From assembly GCA_033032175.1 (NCBI GenBank), contig CM065311.1, positions 7,557,190 through 7,621,189 on the forward strand: a stretch of 64,000 nt of DNA, read 5' to 3'. A program made the position numbers and the translations under genes. Source of the DNA: Saturnia japonica (Eukaryota; Arthropoda; Insecta; Lepidoptera; Saturniidae). Shown here piece after piece: positions 1 to 10,781 of the stretch. The notes beneath the pieces were generated by a model. The model was not told where the DNA came from. It ran no database searches and saw only the letters and a program-made list of their open reading frames with translations. Within the stretch, counting starts at the first letter, position 1. Each line of letters begins with the position of its first letter.

Positions 1-299
1 AAGCTTTTTGCGGGATTTTTAATTTTAAATTGTAAGAAATTATCTTAAGATATAATATTTAGTTATTTTGACCGTTTAGTCTACGTTTAGTAAATTTCCA
101 AAGCAATTTAGTGAGAGTACCTGTTGCAACGAAAACAAGTTAATTTTATTCATACAATTGTCATTGGTATTTTAACATTAAATAGATCAAATTTCGCTAT
201 AATATCGTTGTACCAATCATCTATTTTAATTCACAGGAAAATAATGTAAAATTGTATAAATAATCATTTAAAATTTAAAATAAACAATTTTTAAAATTT

Positions 300-652
300 A
301 TGTCAGCCTGTCAGTTTGATCCGGGTATTCTCTGAAACGGTTGGACCTATATTCACGGGACTTTTACTGACAGATAGCTGATGTTATTAGGAGTTACTAA
401 GGCAAAATTTTTTTTCGAAAAAGAATTAGGATTCCGCGAAAAAAATGTTTACAGTGAATCAATTCGGGCGCTTAAATGGTATACACTGAATAGGTAAACC
501 ATAAGATAAATATCAAATGAATATAGTACATAATTGTAGATCTTAAAAGGACCTACAAAAAAGTTAGCAAACTTTCTTAATATGCATTTATTAAAAGCTG
601 TTATTTTGTTATAACAAACAGACACTTCAATTTTATTAATTGTACATATAGA
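300..652 (+). mobile_element. Helitron family A, rearranged fragment
   Basis: Positions 300-574 match, in plus orientation, the interior shared with the better copies at 10782-11284 and 20745-21278 (CCGGGTA-TCTCTGAAACGG, CGGGAC-TTTACTGACAGATA, GAATCAATTCGGGCGCTTAA). Positions 575-652 then carry the 5' end of the same family in the opposite orientation (complement of AATTAATAAAATTGAAGTGT). The copy is therefore a chimera or inversion, with no 3' CTAG end. Confidence 0.65.
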
Positions 653-779
653 CGTAAAACTTGAAAGTAAGACTTAAATCGTTTTGTTTTGTATGGACAG
701 GGATTTTCGTCTTTGGATTTCTAAAGGACATTCCCACAAAGTTTCAAAAGGAAAATCTAAAATATTGATGCATTTTTAA

Positions 780-965
780 GTACAGAAGATCGCAGCCAAA
801 TAACCTTGTTTTGTGTTCCTGGGGGTTCAGAGCTCCTTGTGGTAGGGGGATTTAAGGTAAGCACGGCGCTAGTAAAACTTATGGTATTACAAGTGTCCAT
901 AGGCTACGGTAGCCGTTTACCATCAGGCGGGCCGTATGCATGTTTGCTACCTTTGTAGATGTAGT
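780..965 (+). repeat. Dispersed retroelement-type 3' tail (copy 1)
   Basis: Contains AGATCGCAGCCAAATAACC, TTCAGAGCTCCTTGTGG and CATCAGGCGGGCCGTATGC. The first two blocks recur at 46341-46440. This is the look of a common lepidopteran LINE/SINE 3' end; the exact family is not assigned. Confidence 0.55.
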
Positions 966-3149
966 TTATATGTTTCAAGCGGATGATTCCTGAAGGATTA
1001 CTCATGTTGGTTAATTTTAGTGCAATCTGATTTACATAGCAAGTGTAGTTTCAGTTACTAAATTAAACTGAATTCCTCACATTCCCATACTGATAACTCT
1101 TTTTTTTTGTTTTCTTTGTAAGGTCATTCTCTTTATAATTTTAATTATATCGTAGTATGGTAGCTAGAAACTATAATAGCTATTTCTAAAATAAGTATGA
1201 ACTTTCAAGTAATGTGTGCATTAGGGTTAGACTGGGTACAGTTGTAACAACTCAAATATTCGCTGAACTATCCAAGGAACGATGTAGGGTATATGAGGAA
1301 AGTGATGCAGCTTACATATTATATTAGCACACGATCAGCAGTGGTGTGACGCACTCTGCACGACTAATACGTTTGTAGAGGGGCCTATTGTGTTTTGTCC
1401 ATCAAAAGAAAGTTTTTTTGATCGTTTTCTTTCTAAAATATCTTTGTTAACACTGAACATTTTATTAATTTTCTTAGATATTTATTGTCTATATGCAGCG
1501 AGTAAACATTTTTCGTGTAGGTATGTTATTTTGTTTCGATTGTGGGACTGTTTTAATGGCATATTGGAAGTTGGGTACAGTTGTAAGAATTTTTGTGGGT
1601 ACGGTTGTAACAATATTAATATTCCTCTATCACAACGTAAATGCCTAGGCATCTTTTCAGGAAGACGAATCGAGGCAAAAACGACAAATAACTTTTTGAG
1701 AACGCCTACGACGAAGTAAAACGTGGAATATTTTTAAGGTCAGCAGCAGAGACATACGACATAAATTGAGTCTCTCTACTGAGATACAAACGAAATACAG
1801 ATGCTGCAAATGAAAACGATGCGGCAGCAAGTGCCTAACAGACTATTTGCAAGAGACCAGAAACACCAGCACACTAAACACTTTACCTATATCCATTTAT
1901 ATATTTCGGGCTTTCTTCCAAAGAGGTAATAAAATTATCATTGCAATCGGCTACAAGTCGTCTACAAGTACAAAATTTATGTGTTCTCCGAAAGAAGTAC
2001 GACAAGTCTTACTAAGTAGGTACGACTATTGCTGGCCAAAGTTAATTTATTGATTTATTTCAACTAAAACTCATCTAGTGTTATTTTTACTGATTTTCTT
2101 TTTCATGAATTTTTTAACACATATGTTTTGTTTGTCATTTATTTTGATTTTATATAGTTTGGTGACATTTATAGGTACCTATAGATAAAATTTGTAATTA
2201 AAAAAATGTTTTATGTTATAGACTGGTTATCTTAATGAGACTTTAGGTATTTATGACTATTTATAATTAGTAAGTAATACAAAATAATAAAAAAAGTAAT
2301 AAAACTAACTGTAATAATGGTTTTGTGTATTAACAGTTGTACATAAATTGTAAAAAGTGTCGCTATCCTATAAATATTGCACCTAGGCTTTCATTCTTAA
2401 TTAAATGTGAAGACAAAAGGTAATAATTATAAGTATTCTTATTAATAACGGTTTATTTGATATTAAAAGCGTACGCGATCTACCCTACGTCATTCTGGTA
2501 GTAGGTAGTAAGTGCCTTATATTTTTATGTTGTAATATTTCAAACAAAACATACCTGATGGCCACGATTATTCATTTTTCTCTTAAGAAGTAATGAAAAA
2601 AAAAATGATGATATATATAAAACAAGAGGAACACTGGCTACAAGTTCAGATCCCGCGCTTGGGTTCACTGAAAGCCGCTCCTCCAAGAAAAGTGGTACAT
2701 AAACTAAGCTTAATGCCCAGTACAGACGAGAGAATACATATCTGAAAATAATTCAAATAACCTCACGTAAGTATAGAAATAAAGAATTAAAGCACATTTA
2801 GCATAATTACAAACACGAAGTTTACAATAGATTGGATTGTGTACTGTCTGTCAGCTGTCAATATCTATGTAGGTAGGTACAATTTATTCTTGGGATTAAA
2901 ATGAAATGAAATACTTTTTTTTTAATTTTAATAATTATGGTAATATTTAGGACATTACAAGTGAGCTAAGTTAGTCATTAAATTCGAAGATGGATTGCAT
3001 TTGCTACCCAAGCCGCAGCAGCTAAACTAGAGCTTGATGGAGCTGATTGTGATAACCAGTGCTCACGCGTTTTATATTTACGAGTATTCTTTAAAAAAAA
3101 ACGAGCAAGAGAAATGTAAGCAACGGTAAAAAATGTTGTGGAAACTTAC

Positions 3150-3361
3150 AATAAACTTGTCTGATATAGCATCGGCATTTGAAGAAAATATATGATTTTG
3201 GATTTTTCTGGTAATTTAATTGCTTCGCTATCCTCAATACCGGCTGAAGTAGATCCGTTGCATATACTTGGTTTGTGATCATTCAAAGTTCTCAATTTAA
3301 AACATAAATGAAATATTATGAATGATACCACACCGAGACCAGAAATGATTAAAGACACGTC
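3150..3361 (-). CDS. MFSD12: MFSD12-like gene, exon 6 (last exon in window)
   Basis: 212 bases between acceptor TGTTTACAG and a consensus donor TT|GTAAGT. Encodes residues 227-296: a helix (DVSLIISGLGVVSFIIFHLC), a variable cytoplasmic loop rich in Ser/Glu/Lys (central loop of a 12-helix MFS protein), and FLQMPMLYQTSLL leading into helix 7. The in-frame TAA just past the donor lies in the intron and is not the stop. Phase 2 out, so at least one further exon must lie beyond position 1. Confidence 0.85.
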
Positions 3362-6300
3362 CTGTAAACAATAATACATCTTACTTACATTATGAACTTT
3401 AATAAGTGTAAATCGTAATCGTAAGTAATCTCGGACGTGTAAATCGAAGTTCGTGTATTAAGTTTCACTTTGACCCTTTGCATCTGAAGTGTAAAAAATA
3501 TAAAGATAAAAGCACAAATATTTGAAATGTTTTAATAGTAGGTAGACCGCATTTCTATCAAATTTAATAAACTCGTAGCCATAAAAAAACAAAAATTAAT
3601 TCGTCGTTATCGTAATAATATTTGTATTATAAGCGCTTTCTATATAAAAACGGAGAACAGATTTGATATTCAAAATTATCAGGACCTCAATTTCTTCATT
3701 ACCACAAGGCCTTACAACATTTAAGTCTGACCTTGTATATACCAAGTAATTTATTACTGAAAAAAAAACTAATATATATGATTTCTATATGAGGTAATTA
3801 TAAAAAACATAAATGTATGATTACCCTGAATTTATAATCGTCTTTAGGGCCAATGAAAGTACTGTAATTTGTTGCCCTTAACACCACCCAGGTTATCAAA
3901 TATACAGCTAAACTAGACACCACCGATGCCATATATCTGTAAAAAAATTCCTTTATAATTATATAGGTACTGGTTTAGCGCTTGGCCACAATCTCATCTT
4001 ATATTACGTGTCGCTGTGACTAATGTGCGACTGACTAACAAGTGCAGCTGTCGGAACACACCTATAGGTGCCTGGGGGCATATTTTCAACTTGAGGGCGG
4101 TAGCTACCCAGTGAGCATTAGAAGATGGCCTACCACCCATGGGCGTAGCCAGGATTTTGGCCACGGAGGGCAGGCAGGCAAGAAAAAAGTAATGTAAAGT
4201 TTCTATAAATACTAAAGTAATATGACTCTAAAGACCTTAATGTTAAGTATGGTACAGTCCAAAAACAACGGCGTCAGTCGGTGGAAGATTCCATCGACAG
4301 CCGTTGCCGTCATGTTGGTATACTAAAGTGCCTCTTCACGCCTCGTTTGAAGGACCCAATATCATAGGAAGGAGTAAAATGTTAACTGGCAGAACGTCCC
4401 TACATTCGCACTTTTACCAAAAGGACCTTCATAAGGGGGAGGGGGAAAGAGCAGCCTCATCCTCCTGGCCGCACTTAGCTACGACCATGCTACAACCATG
4501 CTAAGGTTTCATCATGATATTTTTCATTTACCGAAAGTTCAGGCTTATTGCAGGGATTCGAACTCACGTCGATGTCCGTAAACGCTACCACTGCTATCAT
4601 TGCTTTAATACTGGCTTATATAACTAATTAATAAAATCTCTTCTATTTTCTCAAGTTTTGAAAAGTTTACCTTATAGAAGTTAATTCAGATCGAATCTGC
4701 AAATTATCAGAAATCGCTGGAATCATAGCGAGATGAGATATTTGTACTATAGCCCATCCAATTTGGAAGAATATTATGAGGATGGCGTAGTATAAAGGCA
4801 TCCACCAAAGTAAATAATCAGAGTTATCAGTTGCCCAGCAACCCCAACACCTCACGAATAATAATGGAAATGTTGACGTCACGAGAACACAACCTGTAAG
4901 TACATAAATATTACTATAAAATTTATAGCCGATACTTAGATTATATAATCAATAATTATGATTCATACTAATAATAAAGCTCACAAAATTGTTTTTTTTT
5001 GTTCGTGTTTTGAACGCGCGAATCTCAGGAACTACCAGTCAGATTAGGAAAAAATATTTTTGTACTTTATAACCTCTTTATCGAGGAAGGATATAGACTA
5101 TCTATCTAACATCATGCTATGATATTTAGGACCGGAGCAGTAATCATAAACGTCAATCTGGCAATCTGTAGGCAAGTAGGTATCATGTATGAAAAAAGCG
5201 TGTACTATCCAAATTTGACGTAAGTAAATCCGCGGGGCACAGCCAGTAACTTATATGAGTAATGGCAAATAAATGGTTTATTGTTTTATTAAAATTGAAT
5301 GAGTAAGTACAAACATACTCCGGTAATGTAGCCACTATTTCAAGTTATTTATTTGTTGTAACAATAGAAAAATAACAGCTGCTACTGAAGTCTTAAGAAC
5401 ACCTGGATGTTTTTAGATATTTTACAATGTTCGTAAATTGTGAGATGTTTCGTTCGTAATACTATTAAATGAGCAATTCTTCTCGGAAACGGCTCTACCG
5501 ATTTGGAAGAAAGTTTGTATAAAGATAATATTTTACTAAATCTACCCAGGTAATTTTCTACATAATATAATGTAAGTTTACTAGAGCTTCTCCCGCGCCT
5601 TTACTCGCGTCATAATTGAGTTAAGTGATATCTCATATTAAATGTTATTATGTCGCATTCTAACTGAATTGCTAAATACCAATTTTCATAGATCTATCTT
5701 AAAAAATATCAGATTTTCATACAAACTTTCAAGCCCATTTTCATCACCTTAGGGTTGAATTAAAAAAAAAACCTTAGTGCTCACTTACAGTGTGAAAGGA
5801 ACCCACATTAAAACTTTCACGGTCCCTATACCCAGCAGTTGGGGCTGTTCGCTACAATCTACATAGGCACAATCGTATGACTTCCTGAAATCTGAATTTT
5901 CTACTCTTCATACTCTGGTTTTTTAAATAAGTTGTATACCTATATTACTTATTGTTTTTATTTTAAAAAACTTATATTACCCACCAGTTAAATGCCACGA
6001 TTTTTTTGTGAAATATTTATCAGCCAATAAGCCCACTACCGGAGTCGCAAGCGCGTCTATCACTTGACCTGAAATTGAAAATAAATATTTTACCCAGAAA
6101 ATACGAACTTTGGAAAATATTGCGTTATTCATGAAAATAAATGCACGAATTGCATAATAAGATACTTAAAATACACTTAGGTAAGTAGGAAGTTGCAACC
6201 ATGTAATGTCATTGTTATTGTATTGTTAAATATACGATGAAATGGACTAGTAAAACACGGTTAAATAATTTCTAAGACTCTCTTCAATTGCTTTTCATAC

Positions 6301-8873
6301 AGTGCAGTTTGTTATAATTACAAGTAAGTGACGTCGTTACCATCTATCATAATTAAAAATCTACTTAGGTAGGTACGGACTCGTTCGTCAGGTTAAGTAT
6401 AATTAATAAAAAGTAGAGCATGTAAGTGACATCGATAATTGGTAATTAAGAGTTACAATTATAATTAATTTATTATCAAAATGATAAATCGAAGTATAAA
6501 AATAATTTACTAGTTAACTTAGTATATCTAGAGGTAGTATATAAATACATTATACAATTTTAAAAAAATATTACGTATAATAACTAGTTTTAAATTCTTG
6601 TACTATATCTTATGCTACATAATGTTCAATGGCTTCTTAGACTAGGCTAAGAGCAGTAGTAAAATTAATTACGTTTATAATAATGAGAGTATAATTAATT
6701 AAATTTATAACAAAACGTCTTTACCAAGAAGCAGCATAGCACCGGCGACAGCGGCCCTCATATCGAGTACTGCTTGGAAAAACAGCATCATATACGAGAA
6801 CCACATAGCGGCACAGAGGTCGTTGTATACGTGCCCCAGCCCATAGACGATATTTTGGCTAAAGCGCCACCATCGAAGTCTGCATGGAACACTGTAAATT
6901 GAAATTATCCAATTAATTGAAATGAGAATGTATAAAAATCAAAATAAAAATAATTATATTCATCACAAAAAAATAAAAGGTACAAAACACGTGTCCCTAA
7001 GTACCAAACGTATTAAGTATGTACTAAACCTTTTATTTTGGCAGATGGTTCCTTCAGAGATTAAATTAAAATTGATCTAGAAATTAAACTATAATTAAAC
7101 ATTACAGTTGGTTGTATGCTTGCATGATTACGGTATTCGGGTAGTATGTATTCAAGTGTGCGAGATGTATTGTAAAGGTATAACGTATTTTGATGAATGT
7201 TATATTATTGTATTCTGTATATTATTATTAGCTGTACCCGCGGTTTCACCCGTGTTTAATTCAAAAGAAATTACTGATTGATAATTCATAATACTTGACC
7301 ATATACAATATTTGCTTATGGTATTAAAATATATTGGTTTTTACCGCATCCTGTTCTATTGAGCCGACTGTTGAATTATTTTAATTTTCCATTATCTCCT
7401 AAACTATGTGTCAAAATAACATGATATACAGGACAAAGTTTATCTTCATGAAGTAACCGCCGGTTCCTATAAGTGAAGGAACTCTCGTTCGTAAGGATTA
7501 ATGTGCTATATATGCCTAACACTATTGCTTATCAATCACTTTTTAATTCTCAAGAAATTTTTGATATCTGATTTTTAAATATAATTAAAACGCAAAAAGT
7601 CATAGGTAGGTTGCTAGTACCTATTAAAATATACTTACAATTCTAAATATAAAGCTTTGATAGACAAAGCTTGAATATCAAAAAGTGCTAGTTTTACCAT
7701 AAATACAAAAGGTACGTAAAAATGTTTATTTTACAAATATTTTTGTACTGTATGAATGCTTTCTATTTAATTTAATTTACGTGAAAAATGGTGGAATGGT
7801 TAAAACCGATCGAACAACGATTCTTGTTGGTACCAATCTTGGCATCAACCAATGACTTTTTTTTTCCAAAACATTACTTACGGGGTTGCATGAACATATC
7901 AATATTCCGTGTCATCCCTTACGATGTATCCCTTATGTAATTGGGATTGTAATGTATAGGATATTTACAAGAAGGTATAGTGTTGAAATAGTTGTCATTG
8001 TTGATGTACACTCAGGGCAGGTTTTCGCAACGGAGCTATATCCTATAAATTAGTCTGCATGGGCTTCCACTCAGTGGTATCTCATTACACTAGGCAAAAA
8101 TTACTTTGGTATAATAACCAACAAAACACTTTAGAATCCCAATAATATTGTTAGAATATAGGCTCGTTTTTCTCGCAATAACATATTTTTTTCTAGTTTA
8201 ATATGTTTATTGAATGTTGCATTTGTATTAGTCAGTATTTGATTGAGTTAGTATTATAAAATTTTTGTTTAGTTAGTATGATTTTTTGCATGAAAATTGA
8301 TGATGTAGGAACATAGAACACATTTATAACGCTACAAAGAATGTATTAGTAAAGATTAATCTAAGCGGACGGTTAACAACAAATAATATAATCCAAAAGT
8401 TAACCAATTATTTAGTAAGTTGAATGAATATCTGTCATAATGCGATTTGCAGCAAATATGATAGATTTTTGCTATAAAGTAAGCATCAAGAACTAGACTC
8501 AGATGGCAGTAATCTTCAAACTCTAATATGAAATTTGTTCTATGGATTTCGATAGGCAGTTAAATACTTAACAATCAATCATGTGTTATTACAGTGTTCC
8601 GCCTCTTAAGTAGGTATATGCCGCATCAGAAGCTTAACAATTTCCTATTTTGTGTCCTTATTCTCGACCACTCGCCGCAAATTGGATAAACACATAACTC
8701 CACAACAGATAGTTAGCTCTCCATTGTATAATAGAAGCATTATCAAATTTTGACTGGGTTTTCAAGAGTCAATTTCTTTACCTCGTAATGGTCTCTTCTC
8801 TGGTATCCTGTATCTTCACGTCCTCCATGATTTTTCCGTTTGCGTCAGTCGCTCCATACTTTGCACTCATCAT
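3150..8873 (-). CDS. MFSD12: MFSD12-like major facilitator transporter, 5' six exons (3' part outside window)
   Basis: Multi-exon gene read on the minus strand. Exons are 8782-8873, 6725-6891, 5985-6068, 4671-4893, 3825-3936 and 3150-3361, all with GT-AG introns; they join in one frame with phases 2,1,1,2,0 to give 296 complete codons. Seen: a hydrophilic N-terminus (residues 1-37), then GLGHVYNDLCAAMWFSYMML (48-67) as the first membrane segment, an MFS motif-A loop GLLADKY..KKSWHLTG (99-115), an IVQISHLAMIP segment (163-173) followed by a charged loop ending SIR-Y (187-190), and further hydrophobic helices at about 116-128, 148-166, 191-208 and 228-247. This pattern is characteristic of the MFSD12 family (about 480-500 residues), so roughly 60 percent is present. 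Known family role: membrane transporter of lysosomes and melanosomes (human MFSD12 is needed for cysteine import). Insect relatives, including the silkworm egg/eye colour gene red egg, affect pigment; which paralogue this is cannot be told here. Confidence 0.88.
3825..3936 (-). CDS. MFSD12: MFSD12-like gene, exon 5
   Basis: 112 bases between acceptor TTTACAG and donor AGG|GTAATC. Encodes residues 189-226: YMASVVSSLAVYLITWVVL is a clean membrane helix, followed by a hydrophilic loop with GPKDDYKFR. Phase 2 in, phase 0 out. Confidence 0.87.
3984..4135 (+). repeat. Dispersed repeat D, copy 1
   Basis: Begins TGGCCACAATCTCA, contains GTGCAGCTGTCGGAACACAC and CTATAGGTGCC, and ends with a TACCACC block. 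Shared with 9738-10112 (minus), 16168-16288 and 40868-41055, which define a family of about 190 bp. Nothing coding is visible. Confidence 0.7.
4255..4612 (-). mobile_element. tRNA-derived SINE-like element (minus strand)
   Basis: Read on the minus strand, the right end has an A-box-like TAGCAGTGGTAGCG and a B-box-like GAGTTCGAATCCC, spaced as in a tRNA, followed by CTGAACTTTCGGTAAATGAA. The same head and GAACTTTCGGTGAAGGAAA recur at 40345-40440. The body further left (4255-4500) is less certain and may be a separate element. Confidence 0.55.
4671..4893 (-). CDS. MFSD12: MFSD12-like gene, exon 4
   Basis: 223 bases between acceptor CTTACAG and donor AAG|GTAAAC. Encodes residues 115-189, covering helices 3 to 5 with FQIGWAIVQISHLAMIPAIS and a loop ending ELTSIR. 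Cys/Trp-rich CWGCW (130-134) lies after helix 3. Phase 1 in, phase 2 out. Confidence 0.9.
4963..5246 (+). mobile_element. Helitron family B, copy 1 (non-autonomous)
   Basis: Starts TCATACTAATAATAAAGC, has the family-B block GAACGCGCGAATCTCAGGAA and the TTTATCGAGGAAGGATATAG block, and ends in a GC-rich stretch CCGCGGGGCACAGCCAG, where the terminal CTAG is mutated to CCAG. Sits in intron 3 of the MFSD12-like gene. No coding capacity. Confidence 0.7.
5247..6724. other. Remainder of intron 3 and intron 2 around exon 3
   Basis: Apart from exon 3 (5985-6068) this is AT-rich intronic sequence. A degenerate Helitron-like stretch may lie at 5460-5640 (GAAACGGCTCTACCGATTTG and TTTACTCGCGTCATA). Nothing else recognised. 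Confidence 0.45.
5985..6068 (-). CDS. MFSD12: MFSD12-like gene, exon 3 (motif A)
   Basis: 84 bases between acceptor TTTCAG and donor CTG|GTGGGT. Encodes residues 87-115, QVIDALATPVVGLLADKY followed by FTKKSWHLTG. The GLLAD..KK part is the major facilitator motif-A loop between helices 2 and 3. Phase 1 in and out. Confidence 0.9.
6725..6891 (-). CDS. MFSD12: MFSD12-like gene, exon 2
   Basis: 167 bases between acceptor TTTACAG (ending 6892) and donor TTG|GTAAAG. Encodes residues 31-87, with the first transmembrane helix and the family-typical GHVYNDLCAAMWFSYM stretch, then the start of the second helix (AVAGAMLLLG). Phase 2 in, phase 1 out. Confidence 0.9.
6892..8781. other. Intron 1 of the MFSD12-like gene
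   Basis: About 1.9 kb, the usual position for intronic regulatory sequence. The only repeat signature is a degenerate Helitron 3' end on the minus strand near 7229-7260 (complement of ACCGCGGGTACAGCTAA). No other coding sequence seen. Confidence 0.55.
8782..8873 (-). CDS. MFSD12: MFSD12-like gene, exon 1 (start codon)
   Basis: 92 coding bases beginning with two adjacent in-frame ATGs (8873-8871 and 8870-8868), encoding MMSAKYGATDANGKIMEDVK and 10 further hydrophilic residues. The frame stays open upstream to a TAA at 8954-8952 but contains no earlier ATG, so the first of the two Mets is the simplest start. It ends at a GAG|GTAAAG donor in phase 2, splitting Ser31. It has no signal peptide, as expected for this family. 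Confidence 0.82.
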
Positions 8874-9120
8874 TTCATTTATTACTTTCCCTAACAAAGT
8901 GCAATGACTTAAAGAGTAATAACAATCGGCACTCTTGTAACAATAATGTCTTTATGTATATTACCATGTAATAATGATATAATAATAATAATTCACATCT
9001 GTGTAAGTACCACGTATATTTATTTTGTGGATTTATATTAACTGTTGGATATTGTATAGAACGAGGGCGGCGCGTGTGCTTTGAACGACGAATTGAACAT
9101 GTATGTGTGACAAATTCTGT
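8874..9120 (-). promoter_or_regulatory. 5' UTR / promoter region of the MFSD12-like gene
   Basis: Immediately upstream of the start codon. A short GC-richer patch at 9060-9090 (minus strand CACACGCGCCGCCCTCG) stands out from the AT-rich surroundings and could mark the core promoter or first non-coding exon. No clear TATA box or initiator can be assigned; this is placement by position only. Confidence 0.3.
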
Positions 9121-9737
9121 CCCGAGAATTACATACTGTAAAATTCAACTATGTATATTTGGAATATTTGAGAAACCAATGTTTAAAGGATAGTCAAAGG
9201 TAAACTATATTATAATTATAAGCCAGTAGGAATTAAAACATGAGATAGATATAAATGAATTATATCATGCAACATAATATAAAAATAACTAAGTTGATTA
9301 CTAAATGTTATTATTAGTTAAACGGTTTTACCGGTTACCTAGGTTTTAACTAGGTTTTTTTCTACCGGTTTTAAGTATGAAAACTTATAATTAAAATTTG
9401 TGGTTTCACCTAATGAAGTAAAACTATTCCTATTATTAGAGAAACGAGTAGAACGAGTAGTGAAGATTAATTGCATCTAATGCTAATTTGCCAATTGTAT
9501 AGTAGATACCATTTCTGTTTTATAACGATTTATAAATCGACAGAGTCAATACATAACGTTAAATCGATTAAAAAGTGTAGTATATTTAGGTAATCTTAGA
9601 CCCGATATTTCAATCAAACCAAAATTAGTTTTTTTTTTTTTTTTACAGATTTTCCATACATTATCCATAAAACGCTAACATTATTCCTCAAATAATGTTA
9701 TTTGACTATTGAAAAATCGACCCCTAATCCAATAATA
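9121..9737. other. Upstream AT-rich region
   Basis: No repeat or gene recognised. Two ACCGGTT-type words lie at 9327-9375, separated by a CCTAGG/CTAGG palindromic stretch, and a run of T at about 9630-9644 ends the block. Confidence 0.4.
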
Positions 9738-10112
9738 GCATAACTTACATGGTGGTAAGCTATTTTCTGATATGGCTACCTACCACCCTTAAGTTAAAAA
9801 TCTGTCACCAAACACCTATAGGTGTGTTCCGGTAGATGCACTTGAGAGCCAGTCCCTTCACTAGGCTTAGCGTGACACCATCTTGAGCCACATCGTCACT
9901 TAACATCAGAATAGATCAGTGCCGTAACTAGGGCAGTGCCGGCGGTACCCAGGCACAGTGCACAGACTCTGTAGGGAACATATTTCTTAAACCCCAATCA
10001 AGGTTAACCTATAAAGGAATTTGTAAGGGCGAAGTTATAGAAGTTCACACCGGACGCATAAAATAGATACGGCATAAATAGATACGGCACTGGGTGAGAT
10101 TGTGGCCATAAA
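9738..10112 (-). repeat. Dispersed repeat D, copy 2, split by a hAT-like MITE
   Basis: The minus-oriented D copy runs 10112-10093, resumes at 9916, and continues to 9738. Its blocks (complement of GGCCACAATCTCACC; CACCTATAGGTGTGTTCCGG; CCACATCGTCACTTAA) match copies at 3984, 16168 and 40868. Removing 9917-10092 restores the family sequence. Confidence 0.7.
9917..10092. mobile_element. hAT-like MITE (176 bp)
   Basis: Terminal inverted repeats CAGTGCCGTA at 9917 and its complement TACGGCACTG ending at 10092, typical of hAT termini (CAGNG). The flanks GAATAGAT and GGTGAGAT agree at five of eight positions, as an aged 8-bp target duplication would. The right part holds short tandem copies of a TAGATACGGCA word. 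No coding potential. It interrupts repeat D, so it is younger than D. Confidence 0.65.
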
Positions 10113-10781
10113 GCTAAACGATAAAAACCACACATAATTTATTCATTTTCATAGACATCTGAAGAAAACCATCGTTCAACTCCGAAGTTTGTGGATTGAT
10201 GATAGATATTATAATAATATATTTAGTTACGTAGGTGAATCAACTTAGTGGCTTCCGTGGGTATTGTGTTACCTTTCCACCCGCAATATTCGTTTCACTG
10301 CCTCACGTCCAGTTTGAACATTGGCCTTATTCTTGTTATGGTATTTTGTTACGTTCAATTTCTATAGACATCACAATTATGACATTGATTAAACTAAAAA
10401 TATAAAATATATGTATGTATATAAATACATAAATTAGATGAACTACATTTTATGTGACTCTTTGTAAATAAATATAATTGTTTTTGTGTGTACAAATTTT
10501 TATAGCTAAAACATTGTATACTTGCAGACTATAAAGACTATAATATCTCATTTTGTATAACTTTTTATAAGGGTACCTACACATCTGGTGTATTTAATCG
10601 ATCAAGTGAAACGGTACGATACTCTTTGGATACTAATCTGTCATCTGTTTATAGTTCAACCACAATAAAATTTAAGCACAATACAACTAATACCAGCTTA
10701 TTAGTAAGTACGTACCATAAAATACACGAATTTATTTCCAAACATTTTAAATTCACATAGGTATCCTTACTCTTTGAATAA

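Larger units (their letters stand above)
1..3149 (-). other. Intron 6 of the MFSD12-like gene (continues off the left edge)
   Basis: Starts at the GTAAGT donor at 3149. I found no exon for helices 7-12 on the minus strand here. It holds a Helitron fragment (300-574) with an inverted scrap (575-652) and a LINE/SINE-type 3' tail (780-965). The open frames at 1390-1719 and 1847-2053 have AT-driven composition and no recognisable motif. Confidence 0.6.
3937..4670. other. Intron 4 with two repeat insertions
   Basis: Holds repeat D copy 1 (3984-4135) and a SINE-like element on the minus strand (about 4255-4612). No further coding sequence seen. Confidence 0.6.

Noticed and set aside
1390..2053. 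Open frames of 109 and 68 codons inside intron 6
   Set aside because: Wrong strand for the MFSD12-like gene, AT-driven composition, no motif and no splice context.
3091..3282. 63-codon minus-strand frame overlapping exon 6
   Set aside because: Out-of-frame shadow of the real exon; the in-phase frame at 3150-3361 fits the transporter.
4540..4612. Possible tRNA gene
   Set aside because: B-box-like GTTCGAATCC is present, but no acceptor-stem pairing or intact cloverleaf; the same head with downstream body recurs at 40345, as for a SINE.
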